From the NCBI GenBank assembly GCA_038098605.1, contig JAZDUA010000890.1:339134-403133 (forward strand): 64,000 nt of DNA, read 5' to 3'. This DNA comes from Gryllus longicercus (taxonomy: Eukaryota > Arthropoda > Insecta > Orthoptera > Gryllidae). Positions 11,901 to 24,007 of this stretch are shown piece after piece. Positions within the stretch are counted from its first letter, which is position 1; each line of letters starts with the position of its first letter. The translations under genes were made by a program, and so were the position numbers. The notes beneath the pieces were generated by a model that worked only from the letters and a program-made list of their open reading frames with translations, made no database searches and was not told the DNA's origin.

Positions 11901-12925
11901 AGCTGGAAGATAGATGTTTTAAAATGCATTGTGAGCTCAGCATAAACACGTCGAATTTCAGAAGAATGTATTATAATCATAACGGTCATTAAACATTTCT
12001 CTGAATGGTGGATCGTAATCTCGATTTATAACTTTCTAAATTGTTCGTTGTGTAATGGGTCGGAGTCAAAAATGCAACTTCTACCCGCATCAAATATAAT
12101 TATCTTTCCCATGTCGCCGTCATCCTTTTGGAATCGTGTCGAAAAGGGATTTCAGTGGAACTAAAATACCCAGAAATTCCATCACCTTTTTTAAATTGGT
12201 GGAAGCCTACCAGGGTTATAACTTGGCCTAATGATGGCTTCTCTTTGGCATCATGGTAATTTTCCCATTCAAATTCCAATATTTTAAATAGGAAGTTTAT
12301 TTCGAACCCTGCTTTTTTTTCACATAGTTAATTATGTATAACAAATTAAAAGGGACTAAAAATCTATTGGCCCAAATATTCTTTATTTTGCAGTTCAGAA
12401 ACTATAATTCAAATTATTGTACTACCTCTTAATAACGATAAAGAAATGTTGGACCCCAGGATTAGAGGACTTAATAAACATTCTATTTAAAAATGTAAAA
12501 CAGACATCCCATTACAAAAACACACATAAAAGAAATGATGTCAAACCTACTACAAGGTGAGCTTGAGTCGCATGATAGTGACAGTTCTTCAGTGGTCAAT
12601 TACACAGAGTAGCTAGAAACAAGAAAATACTTCAGTTGTGTCTTCATGATGATTGATGACTGAAGTTAATAATTTTCCAGAATTGTAGTTTTGTCAAGTA
12701 AGTTATGACTCACCTGTATATATAGTCTTTCGACTATACGCCTGTGTACAGTGCGACTTTAAGTAGCAAACATTATTAAATAATTTAATTTTTGAAAGTA
12801 TAATTATTTAAATGAAAATAGTACATGATATGGCGTATTGTACTCTATTTGTACCTAAAATTTAAATAAAAATGAGAAAATTTGCTATATTTTTGTAAAA
12901 TTAATATGATTTGTTCAAATTTCAG
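8940..12925. other. Long AT-rich stretch, no gene seen
   Basis: About 4 kb of AT-rich, mostly single-copy DNA. Scattered ORFs of 60-95 codons show AT-driven residue use and lack motifs. No transposon ends or tandem arrays were noticed. Confidence 0.5.
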
Positions 12926-13026
12926 AAATTTGATGGAACTACAGATCGCACAAGATCTACAAGCGATAACGACGCGCATGAACAGAACCCGCGCAAGAAG
13001 ACAACTACAAGTGCGTCTGTCTTTGA
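12926..13026 (+). CDS. Candidate 101-bp internal exon
   Basis: A block with clearly higher GC than its AT-rich surroundings is bounded by a pyrimidine-rich acceptor (ttgttcaaatttcag) and a strong donor (GTAAGA at 13027). One frame is open throughout: one leading base, 33 codons and one trailing base. The peptide includes LMELQIAQDLQAITTRMNR followed by a basic run (TRARRQLQVRLSL), which looks helical and amphipathic. I do not recognise it. The flanking introns would lie in phase 2 and phase 1. The minus strand is also open here (cysteine-rich) but lacks comparable splice sites. No partner exons were found in the window, so this is a weak candidate. Confidence 0.25.
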
Positions 13027-13540
13027 GTAAGACTATTTCTTTTTTAACTTGAAGCATTTTTTTTAAATATTTTAAAAATGTAGAGTGAGTTTCACAAGCA
13101 ATACTCTCAAACATTAAAATATGCAATTCAAATTCTCAGGGAATAATTTTAGGTCACATTTCGCCGAGAATATCAATTTAAAAGAGTGCTTACGTGCTAG
13201 GCTCGAGCGTTGCCTGTATATCAAAAGTGTTGCATCACTTAACTTGAGCAATATTTTAACCATTCATTCAAAATGGCATTAAATGATCATGGTACGATCC
13301 AGAGGGAAAGGGGGCTCTTGCGTATCATATCAGACTTCAGCCAATGAGCTTCAGACACAAGTTTGCGTCACAATATTACCAAGAATTTTAAATGCAGACA
13401 GATACCAAAATTATCATCTCGTTACAACAGATTTATGAAACATTCATTTTAAATATTGCATCTTCTATACCTTCTTAGTGTTATTTTTGGTTAGTTACCG
13501 TTCAAAATTGTCACATTGAACCACTTTCAAAGGTTTATCA
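13027..13540. other. AT-rich, no gene seen
   Basis: Single-copy AT-rich sequence between the candidate exon and the ATGGCGGC block. Nothing recognisable. Confidence 0.5.
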
Positions 13541-13560
13541 ACACTTCTCGCTCTCCATGC

Positions 13561-13571
13561 AAGATGGCGGC
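13561..13571 (+). promoter_or_regulatory. AAGATGGCGGC (YY1-like) motif
   Basis: This 11-mer matches the metazoan YY1 promoter element, which often overlaps the first ATG. It lies in a small CpG-containing patch, with CACGTG (an E-box core) about 50 bases downstream and a GC-rich island from 13860. A chance match cannot be excluded. Confidence 0.3.
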
Positions 13572-13629
13572 CATCGTCTCAGCCGTGTTCTCAAACGAAG
13601 TGCCCGTGCCGTGGTCACGTGGTTCATGA
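13564..13629 (+). CDS. Short ORF at YY1-like start, 21 aa
   Basis: ATGGCGGCC in a good initiation context opens a frame reading MAAIVSAVFSNEVPVPWSRG plus one residue before TGA. If real it would be the start of a first coding exon or a small upstream ORF, because 21 residues is too short for a usual protein. No clear GT donor lies in frame. No function is assigned. Confidence 0.2.
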   Translation: MAAIVSAVFSNEVPVPWSRGS

Positions 13630-13859
13630 AGCAAAATCGGTGCGCTGGGGCAACTCACCCATGTATTTCCATCATGGGTACAACCTTAAGTTTATACCCT
13701 TTAAACCAAAGGATTAATCATTTAGGTCCAGGTTAATTTGCGGAGTTATTTATTAGTAAAAATAGCAAAATATAGACAAGTTTTATAACCTCCTTTCGAC
13801 GTTAGTCACGCACGGCAAATGAAAATGGTACCAAAATGGCAATATGTCAAGCATATCCT

Positions 13860-14145
13860 CTACCAACACGCCTTGCCCAGCACATCACAGAGAGAGGAAG
13901 CGGGCTCGCCCAGCCGCCCATCCCCGCCGCAGCCATCTCCGCCGCACGCCGCAAGCACCCGCCCCCGCCGCCGGTAAAAAATTAAAAGGCGGCGGGGGCG
14001 GAAGGGGGCGGGGGGGGCGGGGCTCGTCAGGAAGTAATCTGCGGGGCGGCGCCGGCCCACCGCCCGGCGTGGCAGCGGCCGCGAGCGCCGCCCCCTGCGG
14101 CAGCCGCCTTCAAGCCTTGAGTCTCAGGACCGTAGTCCGCTGCCG
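13860..14145. other. GC-rich CpG island-like block
   Basis: A sharp rise in GC and CpG with CCGCCG and GGGGGCGG runs, including poly-G stretches near 14000. Its flanks are AT-rich. It could be a promoter-associated island downstream of the ATGGCGGC motif or another of the window's GC-rich repeats. No tandem unit is clear. Confidence 0.4.
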
Positions 14146-14150
14146 CAAAC

Positions 14151-14340
14151 GCTGGTTGGTTGATTGTTAGTTATTCTGGGCGCGGCAAATGCTAAGGGCA
14201 TTAGTCCCGTTAGTGCGGTGCATGTTTTGGCTTCGTCTTGGCAGTGGCCCGATGTTCTGGGCGTAGAGGAGAGACTTATCCCGGCGCCCCCTTTACCCGA
14301 TTCCCCTTGCTCCATCGCCGTCGTTCGTATATCATTCATA
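14151..14340 (-). mobile_element. SINE family 1, 3' fragment
   Basis: Minus-strand 3' part of the recurrent SINE. The tail block (on plus: GCTAAGGGCATTAGTCCCGT) is shared with copies at 18657, 22491 and 24008, preceded by the TTGATTG tail. The body is truncated after about 190 bp. Confidence 0.65.
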
Positions 14341-14345
14341 TACAC

Positions 14346-17300
14346 CAGGGACGTTCAACTTGCAAGACCTCGAAGGCAACGATTAAAGATCAATATGGTT
14401 GAGGGCCATATTTGCATTAGTTGGGCGATATACATTTGACTTCTCTGTATTGTTGATCTCCATAGATTGCTCGATTGCTCTTAAACGGGAGAAGGGAGGC
14501 AGAAGATGGATCCATGTGTGTACCATGCGTAAGGCAGTGTATCACATTGCGATGATTTCGAATTTCTGAATTTACTAGAAAAAATGACATTAAGGAGGTG
14601 TCCCTTTAGAGCGCGTGCGAGGGGTACAATGTTGTCGTTTGACATGGATGTAAAAAGCTTTCACTTTTAACCAATACCCACGTGCCACCTAAATGACATT
14701 GCCGCCAGTTGGACAACCCTGATTTAAACCACTTAAGTCTGACCCGACAGAAAAAACTGGGCACTGAGAAACATAAAGTAATCCACCTCCCAACTTCTAC
14801 TATTACTACGTCCTCTGAGGTTTAGTAATTGATCAATGATAAACATTTGTAATAAAAGATTCTCAAACGCACAAGACAAATGAATTTGAATCTTAATTCA
14901 AGCCAATGTTGGTATAAATATTTCGTCACAAATCTTATTTCATAATATTTTAGTTTGATAATTCCGAAAGCGTATTTCAGTATATTAAATTCGGGTTTGA
15001 AACCAAGGAGAATTCCACATAGTTAAAGTAACCCGCATTTGCGGTATCTCTATCAGTCACAAATGTTCCGATTATAATAAGTAATAGAATAGATATTTAT
15101 TTATTCTACCCCCACACTTTTGCTAATTTCGTTTCATTCTCAAAATCCACTAGCATCGTATGTTCATTTTTTTTTATTTTCTATATTCATGATCATTCCA
15201 GCAGCCGATCCTTTCCAATTTTTTGTATCCTCTATCACTTCTAGTCTCCTCCCCACTATGATGCACTACTCACGGTCACCGTTGCTGCATCTGAACTTCC
15301 GAATCCCTTGCTTGAATTGCGGTTGGCGTCCCCGTCTCCTCCACCGCATCTTCGTTGCGTGACTAGCACTCGATTCGGGCGCTGGACCTTTTAGTTCACC
15401 CTCTGCTCTGAGCCACGTTCCGGGCAAATGTTCCTCTTTCGTGGAGCTGCCCTCACATCCAAACCAATCGGGATTTGCCCCACTTGTTCAATCCATTCCG
15501 ATTACCTGTCTTTCGATTGCTTCTGTCGGTCAGACCGACCAAAATTCGTGGATATCACGAAGTAGGCTGGCAAAATTGAGATAAACTTCAAAGCAATAAT
15601 TGAATAGTGGACAAACACTTTGCAATTTACTTTCTCAAGCATTGCATGTTCCATAAAAATAGTCCAATACGTAGAAGCGAAAGCCTAATAACAGAAAATT
15701 TAAAGGATCAAATGATTCATCAAAATATTCTCTATTTCTTTTAATATTCAAACCATTTTTACTTTTCGAAATGCATTTTCCGAATATTCTCCTTTTCATG
15801 ATGTTGTACTTCTAGAATAACCAAAAGTAGTAGTGCTACAGAATGGCACAGATTTTCTCGTGCTAGTTAATTTCCTTGTGTGTTGAGTCTGGGCTATCTT
15901 TTCGCTTTTGTCCTAACTTAAACTCAGCTGCTATCTATTGGCGCCTAACGGACATTTTTTCGGTCTTCTAATGATAAAAATCGGAATGTTATTTCAAGAA
16001 TACTATCGATGAGTAAAATCTGTTCCTACATACACATTTTCATTGAAAAATTAGTTGCCAATTTTAGAAAATGTCGTTTGAGCTTTTCTGAAAATGCGTA
16101 TATTGAAACCAGAAAGTAAAATGTATCCGCATCTTGTTCAATAGCATGCTCACATTGAAAATCTTCGGGCGATTATATTTTTAAAGAAAAAACGTTATTC
16201 TTTAGAGCGTACGTCTTCTTGAGTTCAGATAACCCGCCATTAAAACATGGCACTGATTCATATTGGTTTTAATTGTAATTTGTGCAACAACGGGTTATAA
16301 GGGTTCTAATGATCTCATGTTGCAAAAAGCCCTTGGTCCGGAGACCCTCGGACTTTTCTCGCTGCTAGATCAACATAACCAGTTTACGCCCATGATGCAA
16401 TCATGCTTTTATTTTGTACCAAGTTTTATTTATTCAGATTTACTTATTAAGTAGATGTTGACTCGGTTTGTCTTTTCATATTTCCCTTCCATAATTCCCT
16501 CCATAAGAGAACATATAGCATCATTCAACTGTTTTCACATTTCCCTCGTCACAACGTCCTCTCGATTCAGGTAAGCTATAGAGTGTATATGGAGTTCCGT
16601 ATCGAAAGCAATAACAAGCCATAACGTATAAGTAAAAAAATATTTTTGCGTGATTGCAATTAAACATATATAGGAAACATGTAGGAAACATTACTTCAGT
16701 TTTCGTACATTCGGTTATCGTCAGATGTTTTCAAACGAACGAAAACAGGTGTTCTTCTTTTAAAGGAATTCGCAGTGCTCGTTTAAAAGTTCGGGAGTGC
16801 AAGCAGGCAATGATTGATGTGGAACCGAACGAGGCAGAGCAATACAATCCAGAACGGTGAGGAGCAAGGGTGAAGCGGCAAGAAGATGAAATTAAATTAC
16901 TTGTATTTTACATTAAACACAGCATGTATTATTTAATATATGATTATGGTAAATTAATATATCTTCAACCCCTGGTTACGTCAGTTATATTCCATATATA
17001 AAGGTCGAGTGACTCCCACAAATCCATAAATATTTTATAGAAAACTGACACATGAAATAAATATATAGTTTGTAATATAGACAAAAGGTAATTAAACATA
17101 TTATATGAGTTATTTAATCAGATTCGATTTCATTATGTAAAAAATAAGAATAAAATTGACATTCTAATGTCAAATTTGTTGATCAATTGTTTGCTTTTAT
17201 ATTCAAAATCTTTTAATATTGGAGTCAGATATTTGTAATGATTAATCCCCAATTGAGTGAATGTTTACACCGATAATTTCGTTATTAGAAATTTAGAGTA

Positions 17301-18240
17301 ATTTTTGTCATAGAATAAATATAATTTTCATCAATTTCTTAAGAGTAGCTAACATTACAGTATCACGATAATTATTTAATAGAACTCTGAAAGACATATT
17401 AAGCTAATCTATGCCTTAAAATAAGGAAGTAAGGAAAATGTTATACAATTTGTATGATTAATGTACACTTTTTAACTGAATACATATAACAATCTCAGCT
17501 AAATAATAAGATTGCTTCATGAGCAGCATTATCGATAAATTTTGAATCTTTCACATCCATCCTTAGTGTGAAATACATTATTCACTACTGTCGCCCTTCC
17601 GTAAAAAGCACATAGTTTGTAATAGTATCTCAACTTCAATGCCTTTCTTACAAAAATGCAATGGTGATGAGAAACGTCACGAAAGACGAAGTCATAATTC
17701 AGTTTTCTGTATACAACTATATTATGATAGAAATACTAGTAGCACTCAGATTCGGACATATTTCTTGAAACAAATCGTTCTTTTCTCTTCCTTAGTGTAC
17801 AAATGTCTGTTACATTCGGTTTTGTCTATTATCAATACTTACGTAAAATATAAAAATGTGTCGTTATTTGTAAAGATTTTTTATATTGCCACCATTTCAT
17901 ATTGTTATAAACTCATTTTCAGTGAGAATGCGTTCTTTCACATCAATAATTCTACCAATAATTTTATTCAAAATTTAGAACTATAATCAAGGTATTGGCA
18001 CACCTCTGATTAAAAACGAGAAAAATCTTGTCACGCGCAAACTGAGGGGAGGTTAATTTCAATTCATACTAAGTCTCTGAACATAAAATTCACTACACAT
18101 TCCCTTGTTGAACGTATTTGTTCCTTATCTGCATCGAGTCCCTTCACTATTTTATCCCTTACAGTTTTCTGCTATTCTAACGTAGCTTTAGCACCGCAGG
18201 GCTGTTAATCAAAGGAAATTCGAGCAATAACTTTTAATTC
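14346..18240. other. Long AT-rich stretch, no gene seen
   Basis: About 3.9 kb of AT-rich, apparently single-copy DNA. 15100-15500 is richer in CT. The ORF at 17639-17986 (115 codons) is rich in I, N, Y, F, S and K with no motif and is most likely noncoding. Confidence 0.5.
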
Positions 18241-18441
18241 TTCCTCTTCTAACGTATTTTTAGGAAGGTGAAAATGAAATGTCTGAACATAAATCACAGG
18301 GGCAAGTCGGAATGCTCGTTTGAAACCGAAAGCCCGGGACGGTGTGTTGGAAAATTAGAATTACCGCGAAAGTTAGTTCCCCCGACTTCGCTTCCTGCCG
18401 TGAAATATTTCGGATACAATTCAATAACCGAACGACGCCGG

Positions 18442-18502
18442 CGAGAGAGAGAGGGGGGGGGGAGAAGATCGCGAGAGAGAGAGAGAGAGAGAGAGAAAGA
18501 GA
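18442..18502. repeat. (GA)n purine tract
   Basis: GAGAGA runs with an internal poly-G stretch and a GAAGATCGC interruption. They lie in a GC-richer patch (18260-18640). Confidence 0.85.
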
Positions 18503-18656
18503 CAGCGGCCGTTGCTCCGGGCCACGCCCCCCGGCCTCCCCTCGCAGACACTTCGCTGCAGAGAAATGTACGGCCAGGTACTCGCGTATCAAGGGGAGGG
18601 GCGGGACAAAAGCGGACCCCGCCGTAGTTTCATCTATCTTTGTTTATGTAAACTGA

Positions 18657-19232
18657 TTTTTGATTGATTGATTATAGTGGTTCCTGGCGCGTCAACTGCT
18701 AAGGGCATTAGTCCTGTAAGTGTAGTGTATGTTTGTCCTTGGGAGGTGGCGGTAACCTTCATCGCCACATCGACTTGAAGTGGTGAGATTGAGGGCGGTG
18801 ATCTTTACTTGAATGGTGAGATTCGGCTCCGACCTACCGTCAGCTAGCGCAGTTTTCCCCAAACAGGTATTTCCCACCAGCTGGTCATTGCCCCAGCCGG
18901 GACACGCTCTAAGCTCCCGATCGGTCTCCCAGCCTGTGTGGTAGTGTAGGGCATGTAAGTTTAAGTGTATATAAGTAAGGGGTAGGATAGGACAAGGAAT
19001 GGGAATGAAAGATCGCGCGTGGTCCGTGTCCCGTTTTTTAGCGTACTTCTCCGGCATTTGGCTGGTATTGAACGAATAAACCACGGAACACTACCGCTGA
19101 GAGCAGCCAGCCATTACAATTCTCCAGATAGCTACTGAACTCAACATATTAAGCTAGAGACGAAAATCCTGCCCCAGCGGGACTCGAGCCGAGGTCTTCT
19201 TTGTTTACCACTTCCGACTTAGAGACCATGAT
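18657..19232 (-). mobile_element. SINE family 1, near full length
   Basis: From right to left on the minus strand: a tRNA-like head with B box GGCTCGAGTCCC, the body block GGCAGGATTTTCG, GGAGAAT, CCAAATGCCGGAG and ATCTTTC elements, and a tail ending near TTGATTGATTGA (plus strand). It aligns end to end with 22491-23045 and with the inverted copy 24008-24552. Old, with many point differences. Confidence 0.75.
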
Positions 19233-19251
19233 AAAAGGACAGTTGACCATC

Positions 19252-19446
19252 AGTTCTCCTTTACCAGTATTTTCGATTTTCGAAACAGATGATGAAACGG
19301 CAGTTAAAAATGCTCTAACTCCTCACAAGTGTGAGAGCAACTGTACCAGGCATCTCGAATAAGCAAATCGTCCATCTCCTGTGATTTGGTCTCGGAACCT
19401 CGGGATCTAGACTCTATGGTTCTTGGACATCTCAGCTAAACGTTCT
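19252..19446 (-). mobile_element. Possible second tRNA-derived SINE head
   Basis: On the minus strand, GGAGAACGTTTAGCTGAG is followed about 40 bases later by CCCGAGGTTCCGAGACC, an A-box/B-box-like arrangement unlike family 1. It lies just beyond the head of the copy at 18657-19232. The body is not recognisable. Confidence 0.3.
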
Positions 19447-19449
19447 CCT

Positions 19450-21545
19450 AGACGTACGTATATACTGGGTAATACACGTATTATAAAAGTTATGTGATAC
19501 TTGGGCAATAAGTGCTGTTGTTTCGAGAGAAAAACTCGTTTTGTGGCTCCCAGATGCCATAAAACATTTCTTGCTCCTGTTCGCAGAAAATTACTTTCTG
19601 CAGTACGCAGCGTGGTAAGAATTCCAAAGAGTACAGTAAAAAGAAATATATTAAAATTAAAATGTTTTTAAAAAGTAAATGGTACTCAATTTTTTTCAAT
19701 TTTATTTCATGTAAAGATTTAAAATAATGCTAATATAATCCAAACCCAATCAATGCAAAGGAACGCTTGTGGCGGAAAGGTTGGCGTTAATTTATAGAAT
19801 ATTTTTGAAAAGTAACTGACTTTTGTTGCATACTTAAGTCAGAGGTATTTCGTAACCACAGAATGGGTTACATGCTTGAAGAATTCTGAGAGCGAAACTG
19901 AGTAGTTCCTCGATACTTAAAACAAAAGATTTCTCAATTCCTAATGCGCCAACTGCAGCCCTTCCTGGTTTACGTAATCCAGAAGATAACGCTACGTTTC
20001 CAGGATGTGTGCAAGAACTTTGTTGTAGTGTAGCCTGTCAGGAGAGGGCTTGAGTACGACATTCCGTTGCTAGCAGTGCTTGCTTCACCACCTTGCGTAA
20101 TAATGGAAGGATAAACCCAAGAGAAAGTAATCAAGTAATCAGCTTATGCACGAGAATACAATTACAATTATGAGATTTACTTTATTTATATGGACTTGAT
20201 TGACACTTCGAAATCATCAAACTAGTGGTTCCATATTCTCTAGTATTATTAATAACGTAACATAATCTTTCAATTTATATTCGACTAGCATTTCAGCCAT
20301 CATTTCAAAATAGTAAAGCAATAAGTCCAAAAAAATCATATCTTTAATTTTTTGAAAATCAAATATTTAAAAGATATTCACAGACAATTCTATTTGGTGT
20401 ATTGTACTCTATTCTTACAAAAAGATTAAATAAAAAACAAAAACTAAGTACCGACTTTGAGATTTGATCTCGCGCGTCATGTACCATGCAGCAATAGGCA
20501 TTCCACGACCCAAACAACTGGCAGAGTTGTAAATTTATAATATTATAATGATTCTTAACGTTATGTGACTCAATATTAAAACTCAATATTACGCTTAAAC
20601 TTTTTTAAAAATCAATGGGATTTTCCTCTGGTGTAGTGCAAAGTGAGCTTTTTAAATATGTGTCCAATTTTGAGTAATAAATTCTATGAACTTTTTACGT
20701 TCGGAAGTCTTGGAAAGGTAAAAATAATAGCTCCTTCACTTCTCTTCCTGGAGATCATGTTTCGCGAGATGGCTGAAGAATTAATAGGATACAATGTGCA
20801 ATATTATTATATATCCATTACGCGTCACTAGTTTCATACCTGAACAAGACTTTTATTTCTCACGCTAGAAATTTCTTTCTTAAACTATTTCTTCTTTTAA
20901 ACTTTTCAAAATCTAAAATTTTTGGAGTCATTAGCTCAAAATGGCGGATTTCCCAAATTGTTCAAAGGATGTTTTCTTAAAAACGGCTTGTGATTTATCC
21001 TGAAATTGTCCAGATCAGAATAGATTTGGATCTTCTCTGATATTCTGAAAGCTTCATTTCAGTTACACTATGAGAGGACCAAAAGCTTTTGTCCATTATA
21101 CGTTTTTTTGTAAAATACAATGTTTTCAATGTATATATTTAACAACCTGATAAGAGAAGAACTAAGAACCATATCCACATAATTCCTTCTTCTTCTTCTT
21201 CTTCTTTCTTTTCTTCTTCTCATTATTATTATTATTATTATCATTGCCATTGAACGTAATATTGACTTAATTAACTTAAATGAACATGTGGAAAACGTTT
21301 GGAGATGATTGAAGAATGCCGCAGATGACAGACAAAAATACAATCCATATATCTGAGTTTAATTTATCTGCTTCCGTTTGCGTCATTTTAAAACCAACAT
21401 ATTTTATAATTGTCTTCACTACCACTCATCCGTATTAAATATTGGGATCCTCAATAGCCTCAAAGCAGAACGCAGGTGCGCATGATACCCTCATTGACTG
21501 AGTATCATCACACGGACGCGGCAAAATCAGGCGCAACTGTCATAT
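19450..21545. other. AT-rich, no gene seen
   Basis: Mostly single-copy AT-rich DNA. 20440-20525 has weak tRNA-head similarity on the minus strand. 21185-21242 holds TTC and ATT trinucleotide runs. A 20-residue ATGGCGGAT frame at about 20941 is too short to support. Confidence 0.5.
21185..21242. repeat. (TTC)n and (ATT)n trinucleotide tracts
   Basis: CTTCTT runs pass into ATTATT runs. The open frame across them on the minus strand is an artefact (runs of R and I). Confidence 0.8.
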
Positions 21546-21669
21546 GTGATACCAAACACCTTTCTGCCTCCGCGTAAATTACCTGCCTTTCGCGTGACAG
21601 GGCCCCGTCCGTTTGCAGCTTTGTCCAATCAGTGCGTCGAGTCTCCCTTTCTCCCAATTACCTGCTGCC

Positions 21670-21965
21670 GAGCCCTTGTCACCGGCGCGGGCGCCAGGCG
21701 TCCGCCGGACGGCGGGGGCGGGGGCGGGGATGAGGGCGGACGCGGGAAAACCACCGGAAGCGGAAACGGGACCGAGAGAAGGGATGCGAACGCGGATGTC
21801 GGTGCTGGAATGGGAATGAAAACTGGGAAGTGCGGGGATGGGGGTTAGGGAAGGAGAGCGGGGACGAAGACGGGAGGTGAGACCGGGGCGAGGAAGCGGG
21901 AAGTGGAAGCGGAGAAGGAGATGAGAGTGAACGTCGAGAGCAAGCAGGAAAAGGGATGGGATTAG
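21670..21965. other. G-rich low-complexity block
   Basis: Purine-skewed CpG-rich sequence of GGGGCGGG, GCGGACGCGGG and GGAAGCGG type elements without a stable period. ORFs on both strands follow the composition bias. Confidence 0.5.
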
Positions 21966-22175
21966 TGGCACGCCAGACCGTTCGTCATGTTGAGTGGGTT
22001 TTGATCGTCATAACTTGCGGTATTTACAAATATACAGGCTGTCCGGGGACGAAACGTCGAAACTTCAAAAATAAGCTCTTAAGACAATTTAAAGCATATG
22101 TCTAATAAATTACTGGGATATTCCGAATGGCTAAGCCGCTATAAGCACTCATAACACAATTTTGGGCGTGTGCGG

Positions 22176-22197
22176 ATACTTTTGTTCACACAGTGTA
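22176..22197. repeat. Tc1/mariner-like terminal sequence
   Basis: ATACTTTTGTTCACACAGTG and the following TA resemble the end of a Tc1/mariner inverted repeat adjoining a TA target. A matching inverted end was not found nearby, so it may be a solitary remnant. ACAGGCTGTCCGGGG at about 22035 could be another element end. Confidence 0.25.
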
Positions 22198-22299
22198 AAT
22201 TACTTAATCCTTTTGACAGTTCCGAGCGTCTGAAGCGCTTCTGCACCTCTTGCACATGTCATTTTTGAGAGTGGGTTGCTTCACGAACACTATTTACTA

Positions 22300-22490
22300 G
22301 AGGGGTCGGGAACGTGAGCGGCGGCGCAGGTGGGCGCGGTGAGTGGGGGCAGGGTCGAGCAGCGGGGAGGGGGCGAGGGGGCGGGCGCTATCTGCGCGCG
22401 TGCTTGGCTGCGCGGGGCCACGCCCCCTCCCGCGTGCGCGCCGCTCTAGAAACCGCGGGGGCTATCGGTGCCGAGGGCGGCCGCGGCGCC
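22300..22490. other. GC-rich block before SINE
   Basis: CpG-rich sequence with GGGGGCG runs immediately before the SINE at 22491. No tandem unit and no gene. Confidence 0.4.
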
Positions 22491-23045
22491 GGGAGAGGTG
22501 GGGCTCTGGGCATCAACTGAGGCCACTGCAATGCCTCTGACCGGGAGGTGCTTGGTTCGAGCCCCAACGGTGGCAGGATTTTCGACACTAGCTTGTCAGG
22601 TAGGTCGAATTCAATCGCAGTCTGGAGGAGAATTCTATCGGCCGGTTGCTCTGTTCGGTAGGTTTCCGTGGTTACTCCGATCGAAACCAGGCGAATGCCG
22701 GAGCAGTACCCTCACAAACGGGCCACGAGTCAAACGCGATCTTTCCTCCCTCCTCCTTGTCCTGTCCTCACCCCTTAGTTACACCAACATGCAATACGAT
22801 TCCGCACATGCCGGGAGACCGGTCGCGGGCTTAGAGCGTATTCCAGCTGAGGCGGTGCTCCGCTGGGGTGAGATACCTGGTCGGGAAAACCCCCCATGCC
22901 GACTGTACGTCGGCGCTGGATATCCCAATCCAGCGGGGGAAGATCACCGCCACCTCCCGAGGAAAAACACGCACTACACTTAAGGGACTAATGACCTTAG
23001 CCGTTGACACGCCCGGAATCACTAATGAATCAATCAATCAAAAAA
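22491..23045 (+). mobile_element. SINE family 1, best full-length copy
   Basis: This is the reference copy for the family. GGGAGAGGTGGGGCTCTGGG opens a tRNA-like head with an A-box-like stretch and a B box GGTTCGAGCCCC at 22554-22565. The body follows (GGCAGGATTTTCGACACTAG, GGAGGAGAATTCTA, GGCGAATGCCGGAGCAGTA, ATCTTTCC), then a conserved 3' region (GGACTAATGACCTTAGCC, GTTGACACGCC) and an ATCAATCAATCA tail. It is about 550 bp. The tail of short tandem tetramers is typical of SINEs copied by a LINE that recognises the 3' end. Confidence 0.85.
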
Positions 23046-23049
23046 GTGA

Positions 23050-23382
23050 ACGTAGCCGGTGCTGGCCTGGAGAGCGCACCTGGGCTGCGGGGGCTCGGTC
23101 GAAGCGACGGGCCCTCGCTGACCAGTGCTGCGCAGTGCACGGGCTGCTCGACCGGCGGCGCCACACAAAAAGCGGCCCTCGGACGCTGCCACCGCCGCCG
23201 CCGCCGGCCGAAAGTTAAACAAGAGAAGTTCGCTAGTTTGACACGCGAGGCCGCGCCCCTTCCCCCACCTCGCCCCGCCCGGATCCGCGCCATCCAGCCC
23301 CTCCTCCCCCTCGCTGCGCCCCGTTTCCGCTCGATCCTCGCCCTCCCCGCCCCGCTCAGCTCCGCCTCTATGCGCTTGTATC
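23050..23382. other. GC-rich spacer between two SINEs
   Basis: CpG-rich sequence with GCCGCC runs and no tandem array. The open frames on both strands are compositional. Confidence 0.4.
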
Positions 23383-23795
23383 GGGAGAGGTGGCTCAGGG
23401 CACCAACTGATGCCAATGCAGTGCCCCCGTCCGGGCGGTCCTAGGGTTACACTCCCGACGGTGCCAGGATTTTCGAGACTTGCTTGTCAACTAGGTCGAA
23501 TTCTGCCGCTGTCTGGAAGATAATTCTAGCTGCTGGCTGTTCTTATCGGTAGTTGTCCGAGGTTTTCCCGATCCACACCAGGCGAATGCTGAAGCAGTAT
23601 CCTAACAAACAAGCCACAAGCCGTGCGCAGTTTTTCCATTATCATCTTTGTCGTTTCTTCTTCCCTTGCACACAAGCACAGTTATGCTTACATGCACTGC
23701 ATTTGCCACTCACATCGGGAGACCGGCCAGGGGGCCAGGAGCGTAGTGCTTGGCCCGGATGAGGCAGTGCTACGCTGCAGGAGATACCTTCACTC
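23383..23795 (+). mobile_element. SINE family 1, 3'-truncated
   Basis: The head GGGAGAGGTGGCTCAGGGCA matches the copy at 22491 and the body aligns as far as the GATGAGGCAGTGCTACGCTG block. The conserved tail is absent. It lies in the same orientation as its neighbour 340 bp upstream. Confidence 0.75.
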
Positions 23796-24007
23796 TACGT
23801 TTACGGGAAATTTCGGTGACAGACTTCACCAAAGATTTCTGGCGAGCGTTAACATTCTCCCCGACCGTCCCTAAATTTCAATCTTTCCTCAGCCTCCTTA
23901 CTCTACACCGCCCGACCCAGCTCTACTCCTCGCACTGCACTCAGCTCCTGGCGACTCCTCTCCTTCCTCACAGCCAAACACTCTTATCCGCAGGACCTGC
24001 TGCATGA

